A DNA stretch of 54,276 nucleotides. Origin: Thermoanaerobaculum sp. (lineage in GTDB: Bacteria; Acidobacteriota; Thermoanaerobaculia; Multivoradales; UBA5704). The DNA is taken from contig JAJKHS010000154.1 in NCBI GenBank assembly GCA_021154885.1, positions 1-54,276 on the forward strand, given 5' to 3'. Numbering within the stretch: the first letter of the stretch is position 1; each line of letters starts with the position of its first letter. Below are positions 45,964 to 54,276 of this stretch, one piece after another. The notes beneath the pieces were generated by a model that was not told where the DNA came from, did not search any database, and saw only the letters and a list, made by a program, of their open reading frames with translations. A program made the translations under genes and the position numbers.

Positions 45964-45988
45964 CTATTCGCAATCATCTATTGCATAG
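45964..45988. promoter_or_regulatory. Imperfect dyad between carB and the coiled-coil gene
   Basis: CTAT-TC-GCAAT (45964-45974), a five-base spacer and ATTGC-ATAG (45980-45988) form an interrupted palindrome in an AT-richer patch. It lies upstream of the gene at 46024 and of carB on the other strand. It could be an operator, but no matching regulator is seen nearby. Confidence 0.3.
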
Positions 45989-46023
45989 ACCTGTCGCGCT
46001 TCGGCGCTGAGAAAGGACGATCG

Positions 46024-46566
46024 ATGATGGACAAGGCCAACCTCGAACGGCTACGGATCCTGCTCCAGGGTCATGAAGACCTCTTGGAGGAGAAGCGTGC
46101 CCGGCCGGAGGGGGTCCTCCGGCAGAACGATCCCTTCCGGGAGCAGTTCAACCGCGTGGCGCGTTCGGTGATCGTGCCCCTCCTGGAGGAGATCAAGGAC
46201 GTAATGGTGGGCAAGGTGGAGTCGGCCTCCATCTTCCACCGCTCCACCGCGGCCGGCCTGACGGTGAAGCTGGACCGCTGGGAGGATTATGATCGCTCCC
46301 TGCTGTTCTTCGGCGACGACTCTACCCAGGTGGTGAAGGTCACCCATGAAGGAATCGGCTTCGGCCTCCTCTCGGACAAACTGCCCCTCGGCCATCTCAC
46401 CAAGGAGCGCGTCGAGGAGGAGGCGATGAAGTTCCTCAAGCGCCTCTTCGGCCAGGAGCAGCTCCGCCGGCCGACCGGCCTCCCCGCCGCCGCCGGCAAC
46501 GGCGTGTCCAACGGCTCAACCCTGCGCCGGCCGCCGGTGAGCGTCAGCGAGTTCGTGCGGGTGTGA
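46024..46566 (+). CDS. Hypothetical coiled-coil protein
   Basis: The 180-residue product starts at ATG 46024, preceded by AAAGGA. The N-terminal 75 residues are strongly charged and helical (LLEEKRARPEG, IVPLLEEIKDVM), likely a coiled coil. Residues about 75-135 form a compact alpha/beta part (AAGLTVKLDRWEDYDRSLLFFGDD), and the C-terminus is disordered. No signal peptide, membrane span or known family was recognised. It may be transcribed alone. Confidence 0.65.
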   Translation: MMDKANLERLRILLQGHEDLLEEKRARPEGVLRQNDPFREQFNRVARSVIVPLLEEIKDVMVGKVESASIFHRSTAAGLTVKLDRWEDYDRSLLFFGDDSTQVVKVTHEGIGFGLLSDKLPLGHLTKERVEEEAMKFLKRLFGQEQLRRPTGLPAAAGNGVSNGSTLRRPPVSVSEFVRV

Positions 46567-46586
46567 GAAGACGAGAAGGAGACGGA

Positions 46587-46613
46587 CAAAGGGACGGCAG
46601 GGACAGCAAAGAC
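46587..46613 (+). repeat. Three 9-bp repeats of the NNCAGGGAC family
   Basis: CAAAGGGAC, GGCAGGGAC and AGCAAAGAC lie in tandem between two convergent genes, downstream of the coiled-coil gene. This is the third locus of this unit in the window. Confidence 0.65.
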
Positions 46614-46624
46614 GAGAGGAGGTG

Positions 46625-47943
46625 TTACTCCTGCGCCGCCTCCAGATACAGCTCGTCCGTATCGTCGTCGAAAGCGAAAAGCTCGGCGTAGCGGGCCCAC
46701 TTGATGGCGAGGTCGAGCTGGCGGGGGGCCTCGTCGCCGAAGTCGGCGCGGAGCTTGTCCAGGAAGAAGGACTTCGCGACCCGCTGGTTGTCGTCCTGGC
46801 GCAGGGTCTCGAAGATCCACAGGATGGTGGGCTGGCGCAGGATGCGGCCGGCCACGAGCTGCTTGCGGGTGAGGATGCTCGCCTCGGCGAAGGCCTTGCC
46901 CAGGGGAGTGAGGACCGCGTCGCCCTCCGTCACGTGGGCGAAGCCCAGGATCTGGGCGGCTTCGAGCACCGGCAGCAGGTCGTCGAGCTCGAGCTGGAGG
47001 TCGGCGCCCAGCCGGTAGAGATCGCTGCGTCCCCCCTCTTCGTTGAGCCTCTCCATCAGGCCGCTCAGGGCGTTGATGCGCGCGGGAGGCAGCCGGCGCG
47101 TGTGGCCGGGCTGGCCGGGCGCGGTGCCCAGGGCCTCCGCCTCCGAGGGCGTGTGGCCAGCGACGGCCGCATAGACCCGGTCGACCAGGGCCTGGAACGC
47201 CGTGTCCTTGCGCGCCCGGGGGTGACGCAGGCCGACGGGGATCTCCGTCACGACATGGCCCGGGTTCTTGCCCATCACCACGATGCGGTCGGCCATCAGC
47301 ACCGCCTCCTCGATGTTGTGAGTGACCATGAGGATGGCGCGGGTGGGGAGCTTCTTGCCCAGCCAGAGCTCCATCAGCTCTCCCCTCAGGGCCTCGGCGG
47401 AGAGGACGTCGAGGGCAGAGAACGGCTCGTCCAGGCAGAGCAGCTCAGGCTCGACGGCCATGGCGCGGGCGAAGCCCACCTTCTGGCGCATGCCGCCGGA
47501 GAGCTCCCGGGGATAGGCCTTCTCGAAGCCGTCGAGCCCCACGGTGTCGATCAGCCGCAGGGCCGTGGCGTGCCGCGTCGGCAGATCGACGCCGCGGGCC
47601 TTCAGGGCCACGGTCACGTTCTGCTCCACCGTCAGCCAGGGGAAGAGGGCGAAGGTCTGGAAGACGATGGTGGCGTAGGGGTTGACCCCCGCGATGTGCC
47701 GGCCGCAGTAGAGCACCTGGCCCGACGTCGCCGGCATCAACCCGGCGATGATGCGCAGCAGGGTGGACTTGCCGCAGCCCGAGGGGCCGAGGAGACAGAC
47801 GAACTCCCCCTCCGCGATCCGCAGGTCGACATTCTGGACGGCGGTGAAGCTCTTCCCCTCGGCGCCGTAGGACTTGGTGACGCCGCGCACGGTCAGCAGC
47901 TCGGCGGTCTCCGGGGTGGCCATCGTGGTCATCGTGGTCATCA

Positions 47944-47944
<1 letters not shown>
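46625..47944 (-). CDS. ABC transporter ATP-binding protein, nitrate/sulfonate/taurine type, with C-terminal AAA-associated domain
   Basis: The 439-residue ATPase has Walker A GPSGCGKS (53-60), signature LSGGMRQKVGFARA, Walker B LLCLDEPFSALD and an H-loop MVTHNIEEA. It resembles SsuB/NrtD proteins. An extra region from about 300 to 435 (RINALSGLMERLNEEGG, ASILTRKQLVAGRIL) is the AAA-associated C-terminal domain found in NitT/TauT-type ATPases. It follows the double permease with a four-base ATGA overlap. The N-terminus MMTTMTTMATP comes from an ATGACCACG direct repeat, so the exact start among several ATGs is uncertain. Confidence 0.92.
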
Positions 47945-49674
<1,730 letters not shown>

Positions 49675-49721
49675 GCCGCGAGTATAAAGAAACCCTCATT
49701 AACCCGGCCCTCCCGGCCTCC

Positions 49722-49862
49722 CAAGACCCCTCATCACCCCGGCCCTCTTCTCCCGCCGCCCTCCCCCCAACCGGGAGAAGAGGGAGAAAGGCAAGAACCC
49801 TTCAGCCGGGTTCCCCTCTCCCGGTCGGGGGGAGGGCGGTGGGAGAGGGGACAGGGGTGAGG
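49722..49862. repeat. REP-like imperfect palindrome, copy 2
   Basis: This has the same structure and ends as the element at 23379: AAGACCCCTCATCACCCC at one end, GACAGGGGTGAGG at the other. Its inverted halves centre on a GCAAGAACCCTTCAGCC spacer. It sits between the outer-membrane gene, whose last codons abut it, and the permease gene, and it may end transcription. Confidence 0.8.
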
Positions 49863-50843
49863 TCAGAACAGGTACGTCAACCCGATATTCGCCACCGTCC
49901 TCTCCTTCTGGTCGCCGTTCAAGCCGTCCGCTACCGGCACCTGCACGGAGAGCCGGCCCACCAGCCCCTTGCTGAAGTCGAAGATCAGCCGTGGCGAGAT
50001 GTACAGCAGAGAGCCGCCGGTGTTCGGGTCGAGGAAGCCGCTGCTGTCCGTCCGGTCCCGGCCGGCGTCGCGGAAGTTGAGCTCCAGGACGCCGTCGAAG
50101 CGGCGGCCCACCTTGTGCTCGTAGCCGATGTTGGCCATCGCGATGTTGCCGTACTTGTAGCCGAAGCTGTTGGTGCCCGTATTCCGGTACTGCGTGGAGG
50201 CAAAAATCGACGAGCGGGAGTTGAAAAGATAGACGCCGGAGAGGCCGCCGAACCAGTCGGTCGAGCCGGTGCCGGGCTGCAGGTGCTCGTCGAGCCGCGC
50301 ACCCGCCGTAGCGGCGTCGTTCTGCCCCCAGGCGGTCTTGACGCCGCCCAGGACCGAGATCCAGGTCCGCCGGCCGAGGCCCGGAGCGAACTCCGAGGAC
50401 CACAGCCGCACCAGGGCATAGAGCTCGGGATCGGACACGCCGTCGTGCGCCGTCCGGCTTTCCGAATCCGTGATCTCGCGCGAGGTGAACGGGACACGGG
50501 CGACGGCGACGACACGGTCGCGGAAGGTGTAGGAGAGGGCCGTGGTGAAGCGGTTCTCCACCTGGGACTCGTGGCCCAGGCTGTCGGCGGCGTGGTCAGG
50601 GCCGGCATGCTTGACGAGGGCGGCTCCTTCGTCGGAGAGAATTCCCTGCTGCTTGTCGAAGCGCTCCCAGTCCAGGGCGACGCGGAGGGCCCCATCCTTG
50701 TAGACGTCGGTGCCCAGGGCGTTGAAAGTGGGATCGCCGCAGCGGCACATGGAGCAGGCGTGAGCGGGCGTGACGGGGATCAGAAGCAGACACGCGAAGA
50801 CTGCCGCTCCGGCGAGGGCAGACGTGCGGTGATGGAAAATCAT
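49863..50843 (-). CDS. Putative outer-membrane beta-barrel protein with N-terminal CxxCxCG motif
   Basis: The 326-residue product has a signal peptide (about 1-29) followed by CSMCRCGDPTFNALG, a striking Cys cluster at the mature N-terminus. The rest consists of alternating amphipathic strands (NRFTTALSYTFRDRVVAVARVP, ending NIGLTYLF with a terminal Phe), as in outer-membrane barrels of the MetA/transporter class. AAGGAG lies about eight bases before the ATG. The Cys cluster could bind metal. The small His/Cys-rich gene just upstream on the same strand may belong to the same process. Confidence 0.75.
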   Translation of the reverse strand: MIFHHRTSALAGAAVFACLLLIPVTPAHACSMCRCGDPTFNALGTDVYKDGALRVALDWERFDKQQGILSDEGAALVKHAGPDHAADSLGHESQVENRFTTALSYTFRDRVVAVARVPFTSREITDSESRTAHDGVSDPELYALVRLWSSEFAPGLGRRTWISVLGGVKTAWGQNDAATAGARLDEHLQPGTGSTDWFGGLSGVYLFNSRSSIFASTQYRNTGTNSFGYKYGNIAMANIGYEHKVGRRFDGVLELNFRDAGRDRTDSSGFLDPNTGGSLLYISPRLIFDFSKGLVGRLSVQVPVADGLNGDQKERTVANIGLTYLF

Positions 50844-50916
50844 GGAAGGTCTCCTTGTTTCGTTCCAGCGTGGATCTACGGGCCGGCCGCGGAAGGCGGA
50901 CCCGTCGTGGCGACGC

Positions 50917-51291
50917 TCAGGCGAAACGGAGGGACCGCGGCGGAGGGACCGGAGGCTCGAACAGAGGGGACGGCGGAGCGATCGCCCTCGCCTCGGCGAC
51001 CCGGCCGGCGGGAGCGAGGATCGTCTCACCCGTCCGGAAGTGCCGGCAGCCCAGGCGGTCCGCCTTCTCCCGCTGGCTCTGGAACGAGGCGGGGAGACCG
51101 TCGGACCTGCCGACGGCGCACCGCGGCACGGCAGCCCGCCGGAGTTGGCAGGCCTCTCCATGATGCATGGCTCCCTGCACCCGACAGCAGACCATGACGC
51201 ACCGGTGCTGCGAGACCGGCAGAGCGTCGGTGGCGACGAGCGTGGCCAGGAGGAGCGCCGCGGCCAGGCCGCGTAGGGTTGGAGAGAGCAT
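50917..51291 (-). CDS. Small exported His/Cys-rich protein
   Basis: The 124-residue product from ATG 51291 has a signal peptide (RGLAAALLLATLVATDA) and a mature start with HRCVMVCCRVQGAMHHGEAC, rich in Cys, Met and His. The rest is Pro/Arg-rich. No family is recognised. The motif and the downstream Cys-cluster barrel 73 bases away suggest a shared metal (possibly copper) role, which is inference only. An upstream in-frame TTG would add six residues; ATG is preferred. Confidence 0.55.
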   Translation of the reverse strand: MLSPTLRGLAAALLLATLVATDALPVSQHRCVMVCCRVQGAMHHGEACQLRRAAVPRCAVGRSDGLPASFQSQREKADRLGCRHFRTGETILAPAGRVAEARAIAPPSPLFEPPVPPPRSLRFA

Positions 51292-51488
51292 GGGGCGGAT
51301 CTCGATCAAGGCTGATTCTACACCCTGAGTGTCCCATAGACTGACTTTGAGGACAGCTTATTCCCTGCTGTGGCCCCAGGGCCCAGCCTTCCGGGCGCTC
51401 CTGGAAGCGAAGAGTGCCACTCTTCCTCCGGTGATCCCGCCGCGGCCATGGCGGCCGCGGGCGCGGGCCGCCGAGAGGAGAGTCCGCC

Positions 51489-51761
51489 ATGTCCCGCAAG
51501 ATCCGCTGTCTCGCCGCCGCCCTCGCCCTGGCATTGGTGACGGCCGGCACTGTCCAGGCCCGGTCCCTTCATCCCGAGTCTCCAAACCCCGGCTTCTTCG
51601 ACGCCCTCTGGCAGTGGCTGGCCCGCCATGCCCCGGGCCTGACCGCGGTCTGGGAAAAGGAAGGGGGCGACATGGACCCCAATGGCCGCACGCTCCACCT
51701 CCCCGCTCCCCCGCCCGCCACCGATGCCGGGGGCGACATGGACCCCAACGGCCGCACCTAG
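51489..51761 (+). CDS. Small secreted peptide with duplicated GGDMDPNGRT motif
   Basis: The 90-residue product has a signal peptide (1-24, ending VQA). The mature part carries a short amphipathic stretch (FFDALWQWLARHAPG) and then GGDMDPNGRT twice, the second copy at the very C-terminus, separated by a Pro-rich spacer. GAGGAGAG precedes the ATG. The repeated motif at the end suggests a recognised or processed tail, and related short exported peptides with DPNG repeats appear in this phylum as I recall it. Function is unknown. Confidence 0.65.
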   Translation: MSRKIRCLAAALALALVTAGTVQARSLHPESPNPGFFDALWQWLARHAPGLTAVWEKEGGDMDPNGRTLHLPAPPPATDAGGDMDPNGRT

Positions 51762-51784
51762 TCTCCTGGATTCTCGTGGTAACG

Positions 51785-51811
51785 CGCCGGTACCGGGAGC
51801 CGGCGTTTTTT
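51785..51811 (+). terminator. Rho-independent terminator
   Basis: CGCCGG (51785-51790) pairs with CCGGCG (51800-51805) around a TACCGGGAG loop and is followed by six Ts. It lies 24 bases after the stop of the small secreted peptide gene and isolates it from the sigma-like gene. Confidence 0.85.
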
Positions 51812-51881
51812 CTTCTCCGGGGTGTCCCGAATCGGGCTCCTGCGGCAACTTGGTAAGAGAGAGGTGCTACTCTTTCGCGCC

Positions 51882-52127
51882 ATGGAGCCACCGTACGACT
51901 CGTGCGCCGAGATCCTGGACCGGCTGTCCCATGCCCTGCCGGCGGTGTTCAGCGCCTTCGGGATCTCCGAAGCGAGAGCGCAGGCGATCCTGGAGGACGC
52001 CTGCCGCACGCTCGCCAGCAAGCGGCGTCTGAGGCTCCAGGACCCGGAAGGGTGGCTGCTGCGAACCGTCATCGAAGCGTGCCGGCGATCGGCCGAGGAG
52101 GAGAAGGGTGAAGATTCATCCGCATGA
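51882..52127 (+). CDS. Small sigma-70 region-2-like protein
   Basis: This 81-residue helical protein contains DPEGWLLRTVIEACRR, the pattern that ends region 2 of ECF sigma factors, preceded by FGISEARAQAILEDACRTL. No region 4 (promoter -35 recognition) follows, so it is not a complete sigma factor. It may be a miniature regulator or a fragment. The next gene starts inside its 3' end (20-base overlap), implying translational coupling. An earlier in-frame start at 51822 is possible. Confidence 0.55.
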   Translation: MEPPYDSCAEILDRLSHALPAVFSAFGISEARAQAILEDACRTLASKRRLRLQDPEGWLLRTVIEACRRSAEEEKGEDSSA

Positions 52128-53454
52128 CGACGTCCTGGAGGAATTCCTGCTGTCCCAGGAGCGCGGCCACCTGGCCGTGCTCCGGCATCTGCAATGGTGC
52201 GCCTACTGCCGGTCGCGGCTCGCCTACCTCCCCCGCGAGGCCACGGCCGAAGCCGGGTCTTCTGCGGTCTCCAGGGCGGAAACCGCCTACGAGACCGCAC
52301 TCCAGGCGAGCGGACGGACCGCGGCGGACTGGGAAGCCATCCTGGAGCGGGAGCGGAACGAGTCACCCGGCCTCTTCCTGGAGATCCTGGAAGAGCCGGC
52401 GGAGCGGCGTGAGGATCTCCTGGCGACCACCCCCAAGCTCCACACCTGGGGAGTCTTCGAGCTGCTGGTGGAGCGAAGCCTGGAGGTCACTCTTCAGGAC
52501 CCGGCCCACGGCGAGAACCTGGGCCTGCTCGCCCTGCACCTCTCGGAGCACCTGGATCCGGAACGGTATGGAGTCGAGAGGATCAAGGACCTCCAGGGGC
52601 GGGCCTGGGCCTACGCCGGCAACGCCTGCCGGATGAGGTTCGACTTCCCGGCAGCCGAGGAGGCGTTCCTGATAGCCCACGCTCGCCTCAAAGAGGGCAC
52701 GGGGGACGACGTGGAGCGGGCGATCCTCCTGGATCTGCGCGCCTCGCTGCGGCGGGATCAACGCCGGTTTGACGAAGCCTTGCGGCTGCTCGGGCGGGCC
52801 GTGGCGATCTTCCTCGCGACCGGCGAGCGACACCGAGCTGGCAGGTCGCTCGTGAATCTGGCCACGGTGCATCACCACGCCGGCGATCCTGCCGCGGGAA
52901 TTCCGCTCCTCCACCAAGCCCTGGAGCTGATCGATCCCGAGCGGGAGCCGCGGCTGCTCCTCTGCGCCCGACACAATCTGGTCTTCTACCATGCGGAGCT
53001 CGGCCGCTTCCTGGAGGCGCAGAAGCTCTACCAGGAGGCGCGCCCTCTCTACCGCAGCTTCAACGAGCCGTGGGTGCAGAACCGCCGGCGGTGGGTGCGG
53101 GGCAAGATCGCCCGTGGGCTCGGCCAGCTCCGGCAGGCGGAGACGCGGTTCCTGGCGGCGCGGGACGGATTCCTCAAGGAGGGGATCCCCTACGACACCG
53201 CCCTGGTCTCCCTGGAGCTGGCCCTGCTCTACGCCGAGCAGGGACGGACCGCGGAGCTGAAGCGACTGGCCGCGGACATGGTGCCGGTCTTCGCCTCCCG
53301 GCACATCCACCGCGAAGCGCTGGCGGGGCTCACCTTCCTCCAGCAGGCCCTGGAGGCCGAGCGGGCCAGCCGCGAGCTGGTGGCGCGGGTGGCGGATTTC
53401 CTCCGCAGGTCCGAGCACGACCCCGAGCTGAGGTTCGAGGCCCAAAGCCCATAG
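52108..53454 (+). CDS. TPR protein with N-terminal zinc-finger-like (anti-sigma type) motif
   Basis: The 448-residue protein begins at GTG 52108 after GAGGAGAAGG. Residues 27-34 give H-x3-C-x2-C (HLQWCAYC), the zf-HC2 pattern of anti-sigma factors. From about 140 to 430 there are repeated TPR-like helical hairpins (RSLVNLATVHHHAGDPAAGI, ALVSLELALLYAEQGRT). No membrane helix is seen, so it is probably cytoplasmic. Its overlap with a sigma-like gene suggests a regulator-partner pair. The layout recurs in Acidobacteriota, as far as I can judge. Confidence 0.75.
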   Translation: MKIHPHDDVLEEFLLSQERGHLAVLRHLQWCAYCRSRLAYLPREATAEAGSSAVSRAETAYETALQASGRTAADWEAILERERNESPGLFLEILEEPAERREDLLATTPKLHTWGVFELLVERSLEVTLQDPAHGENLGLLALHLSEHLDPERYGVERIKDLQGRAWAYAGNACRMRFDFPAAEEAFLIAHARLKEGTGDDVERAILLDLRASLRRDQRRFDEALRLLGRAVAIFLATGERHRAGRSLVNLATVHHHAGDPAAGIPLLHQALELIDPEREPRLLLCARHNLVFYHAELGRFLEAQKLYQEARPLYRSFNEPWVQNRRRWVRGKIARGLGQLRQAETRFLAARDGFLKEGIPYDTALVSLELALLYAEQGRTAELKRLAADMVPVFASRHIHREALAGLTFLQQALEAERASRELVARVADFLRRSEHDPELRFEAQSP

Positions 53455-53462
53455 ACGCCCTA

Positions 53463-53605
53463 GCTTGGCCCGCCATCGGCTTCGCTTGGCCCGCCATCGG
53501 CTTCGCTTTGCCCGCCATCGGCCTGGCTTTGCCCGTCATCGGCTTCGCTTTGCCCGTCATCGGCTTCGCTTGGCCCGTCATCGGCTTCGCTTAGCCTGTC
53601 ATCGG
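53463..53605. repeat. Seven tandem 21-bp repeats
   Basis: The consensus is GCTTGGCCCGTCATCGGCTTC, with few changes and no spacers. The array starts nine bases after the TPR gene stop. The last unit is interrupted after CCTGTCATCGG by the inverted-repeat cassette, and a further unit fragment (CCTGTCATCGGCTTCGCTT) resumes at 54052 on the far side. Both strands stay open because 21 is divisible by three, but no gene is indicated. Confidence 0.9.
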
Positions 53606-54053
53606 GTCATGTCCTAACTCAGTGTGGGTACTAGGGGAGTCCGTCCCCTCACGGGTGTGCCCGGCGTCCCCGTACCACCCACACATTCGGTGACCGGGAG
53701 AGTCTTCCCTTTCGAGATGATAGACTTCCCGTCTCTCAAGGAGGACTCATGAAGAAGACTGTGAAGAAGTTGGTGCTGGCAACGGTTTTGGTAGCCGCCG
53801 CGATGACTCTGTCTTCAAAAAGCGAAGCCGCAAAGTTTTGCGACTATGAGTACTATTATGACGCCGCCCACACACAATATGCTGGGTACTGCAACAGGGC
53901 CTGCTATGCAGGCGGTAACGTCTGTATAGGCGAAGTAACGGAGTACTACGCTCTCGTCAACTGCTCATCTTCCTGCAATCCCTGACCTTCTGTAGGCGTC
54001 CCCGTGTTGGGGGGCGCCCACCTCTACCACCCACACTGAATGAGGACACGACC
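53605..54053. mobile_element. Inverted-repeat-flanked cassette carrying a secreted peptide gene (MITE-like)
   Basis: A 25-bp terminal inverted repeat begins GGTCATGTCCTAACTCAG (53605-53629) and returns, inverted, as ACCCACACTGAATGAGG (54029-54053), matching at 22 of 25 positions; similarity fades further inside. The pair encloses about 400 bp with one small gene and no transposase. Both outer sides carry CCTGTCATCGG (53595-53605 and 54052-54062), which fits a target-site duplication within the 21-bp array. The same array could give a repeat by chance, but the CCTG variant occurs only at these two flanks. Confidence 0.6.
53749..53985 (+). CDS. Small secreted Cys-rich protein, resembling DUF6289
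   Basis: This 78-residue protein has a signal peptide (1-27, KKLVLATVLVAAAMTLSSKSEA) and a mature part with six cysteines and many Tyr residues (FCDYEYYYDAAHT, GYCNRACYAGGNVCIGE). The YYYDA...GYC...CYGG-like layout recalls DUF6289 peptides. AAGGAGG is a strong ribosome site six bases before the ATG. Base composition is clearly lower in GC than its neighbours, and the gene sits inside an inverted-repeat cassette, so recent acquisition is likely. Function is unknown. Confidence 0.75.
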   Translation: MKKTVKKLVLATVLVAAAMTLSSKSEAAKFCDYEYYYDAAHTQYAGYCNRACYAGGNVCIGEVTEYYALVNCSSSCNP

Positions 54054-54139
54054 TGTCATCGGCTTCGCTTTAACGCTGCTGCCGCCCCTTGTATTCTACC
54101 CTCCGTAGGAAGTAGTGGCTGCCAGCGACAACCGTCGCT

Positions 54140-54215
54140 GTGGCGGGCTGGGGAGCTGAGGCAAGCGCCGGAGGTGGGAGGAGGCGCTTGCCTCAGCTCC
54201 CCAGCCCGAAGCCAC
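54140..54215. repeat. Perfect 25-bp inverted repeat (long hairpin)
   Basis: The left arm at 54145-54169 begins GGGCTGGGGAGCTGAGG; the right arm at 54183-54207 is its exact reverse complement. They are separated by a 13-base purine-rich loop (GGAGGTGGGAGGA). Outside, GTGGC (54140) and GCCAC (54211) extend the stem after a three-base bulge. No T-tract follows, so it is not a classic terminator. I see no gene in 54064-54276. Confidence 0.85.
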
Positions 54216-54276
54216 CGAGATTGACACGTTGTCGGGGAAGGCCGATCGCCCCTGAAGCCTAAGAGCTTGTCCTGAA

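Noticed and set aside
42826..46566. Long plus-strand frame opposite carB running into the coiled-coil gene
   Set aside because: Only its last 180 codons (from 46024) have a ribosome site and protein-like composition; the rest is antisense to carB.
53330..53594. Frames on both strands with seven-residue repeats (KPMTGKA; AWPVIGF)
   Set aside because: By-products of the 21-bp array at 53463. The array lies outside the TPR gene stop at 53454.
54255..54276. Possible insertion-sequence end at the window edge (GAGCTTGTCCTGAA)
   Set aside because: It looks vaguely like an IS terminus but the window ends, and no partner repeat is visible.

Overview
The window is GC-rich chromosomal DNA that looks like an Acidobacteriota genome, most probably of the Thermoanaerobaculia type. 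This is an inference from gene families. It rests on an 825-residue duplicated orphan permease of the ADOP type, several small Sec-exported Cys-rich or motif-repeat peptides, a secreted beta-domain protein of a style common in that group, and a sigma-like/TPR anti-sigma-like gene pair. I see no rRNA, tRNA or CRISPR array.

Layout. 1-1.2 kb: exported amidohydrolase. 1.36-19.4 kb: a Tc (insecticidal toxin complex) locus. It has a fused TcB-TcC gene split by one apparent single-base deletion, a small gene that may be an immunity or accessory factor, a 3166-residue TcA, and a minimal nucleotidyltransferase one base downstream. 19.4-24.6 kb: AI-2E-type exporter with an extra C-terminal domain, EcsC-family protein, class C beta-lactamase-like hydrolase and nitronate monooxygenase. 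24.7-26.3 kb: a HigA antitoxin with only a relic of HigB, followed by a DUF1028 protein.

26.4-32.3 kb is the most unusual part. A secreted protein gene is followed by about 690 bp of degenerate 21-bp palindromic repeats. Next comes a 1118-residue minus-strand protein combining TIR, seven WD40 blades, a Roc-COR-like GTPase, a zinc ribbon and a DUF4365-like nuclease domain. This is a candidate single-gene anti-phage or NLR-like sensor-effector. Beside it lie decayed toxin-antitoxin modules and inverted 9-bp repeats.

32.4-42.6 kb: M20 peptidase, GT39-like membrane protein, secreted protein with a strong terminator, carbamate kinase, DUF3782-type nuclease-fold protein, ADOP permease, TonB-domain protein with an orphan FitA-like antitoxin, and a DUF433/DUF5615 pair whose toxin is frameshifted. 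42.7-50.8 kb: carB, a coiled-coil hypothetical, a nitrate/sulfonate-type ABC transporter (ATPase plus double permease) and an outer-membrane protein. 50.9-54.3 kb: small secreted peptides, the sigma-like/TPR pair, a second 21-bp array, an inverted-repeat-flanked cassette carrying a 78-residue Cys-rich secreted peptide, and a perfect 25-bp hairpin.

Two frameshifts (near 4530 and 42350) both sit in four-base homopolymers, so sequencing or assembly error is possible for both. All family calls come from reading motifs. No database search was run.
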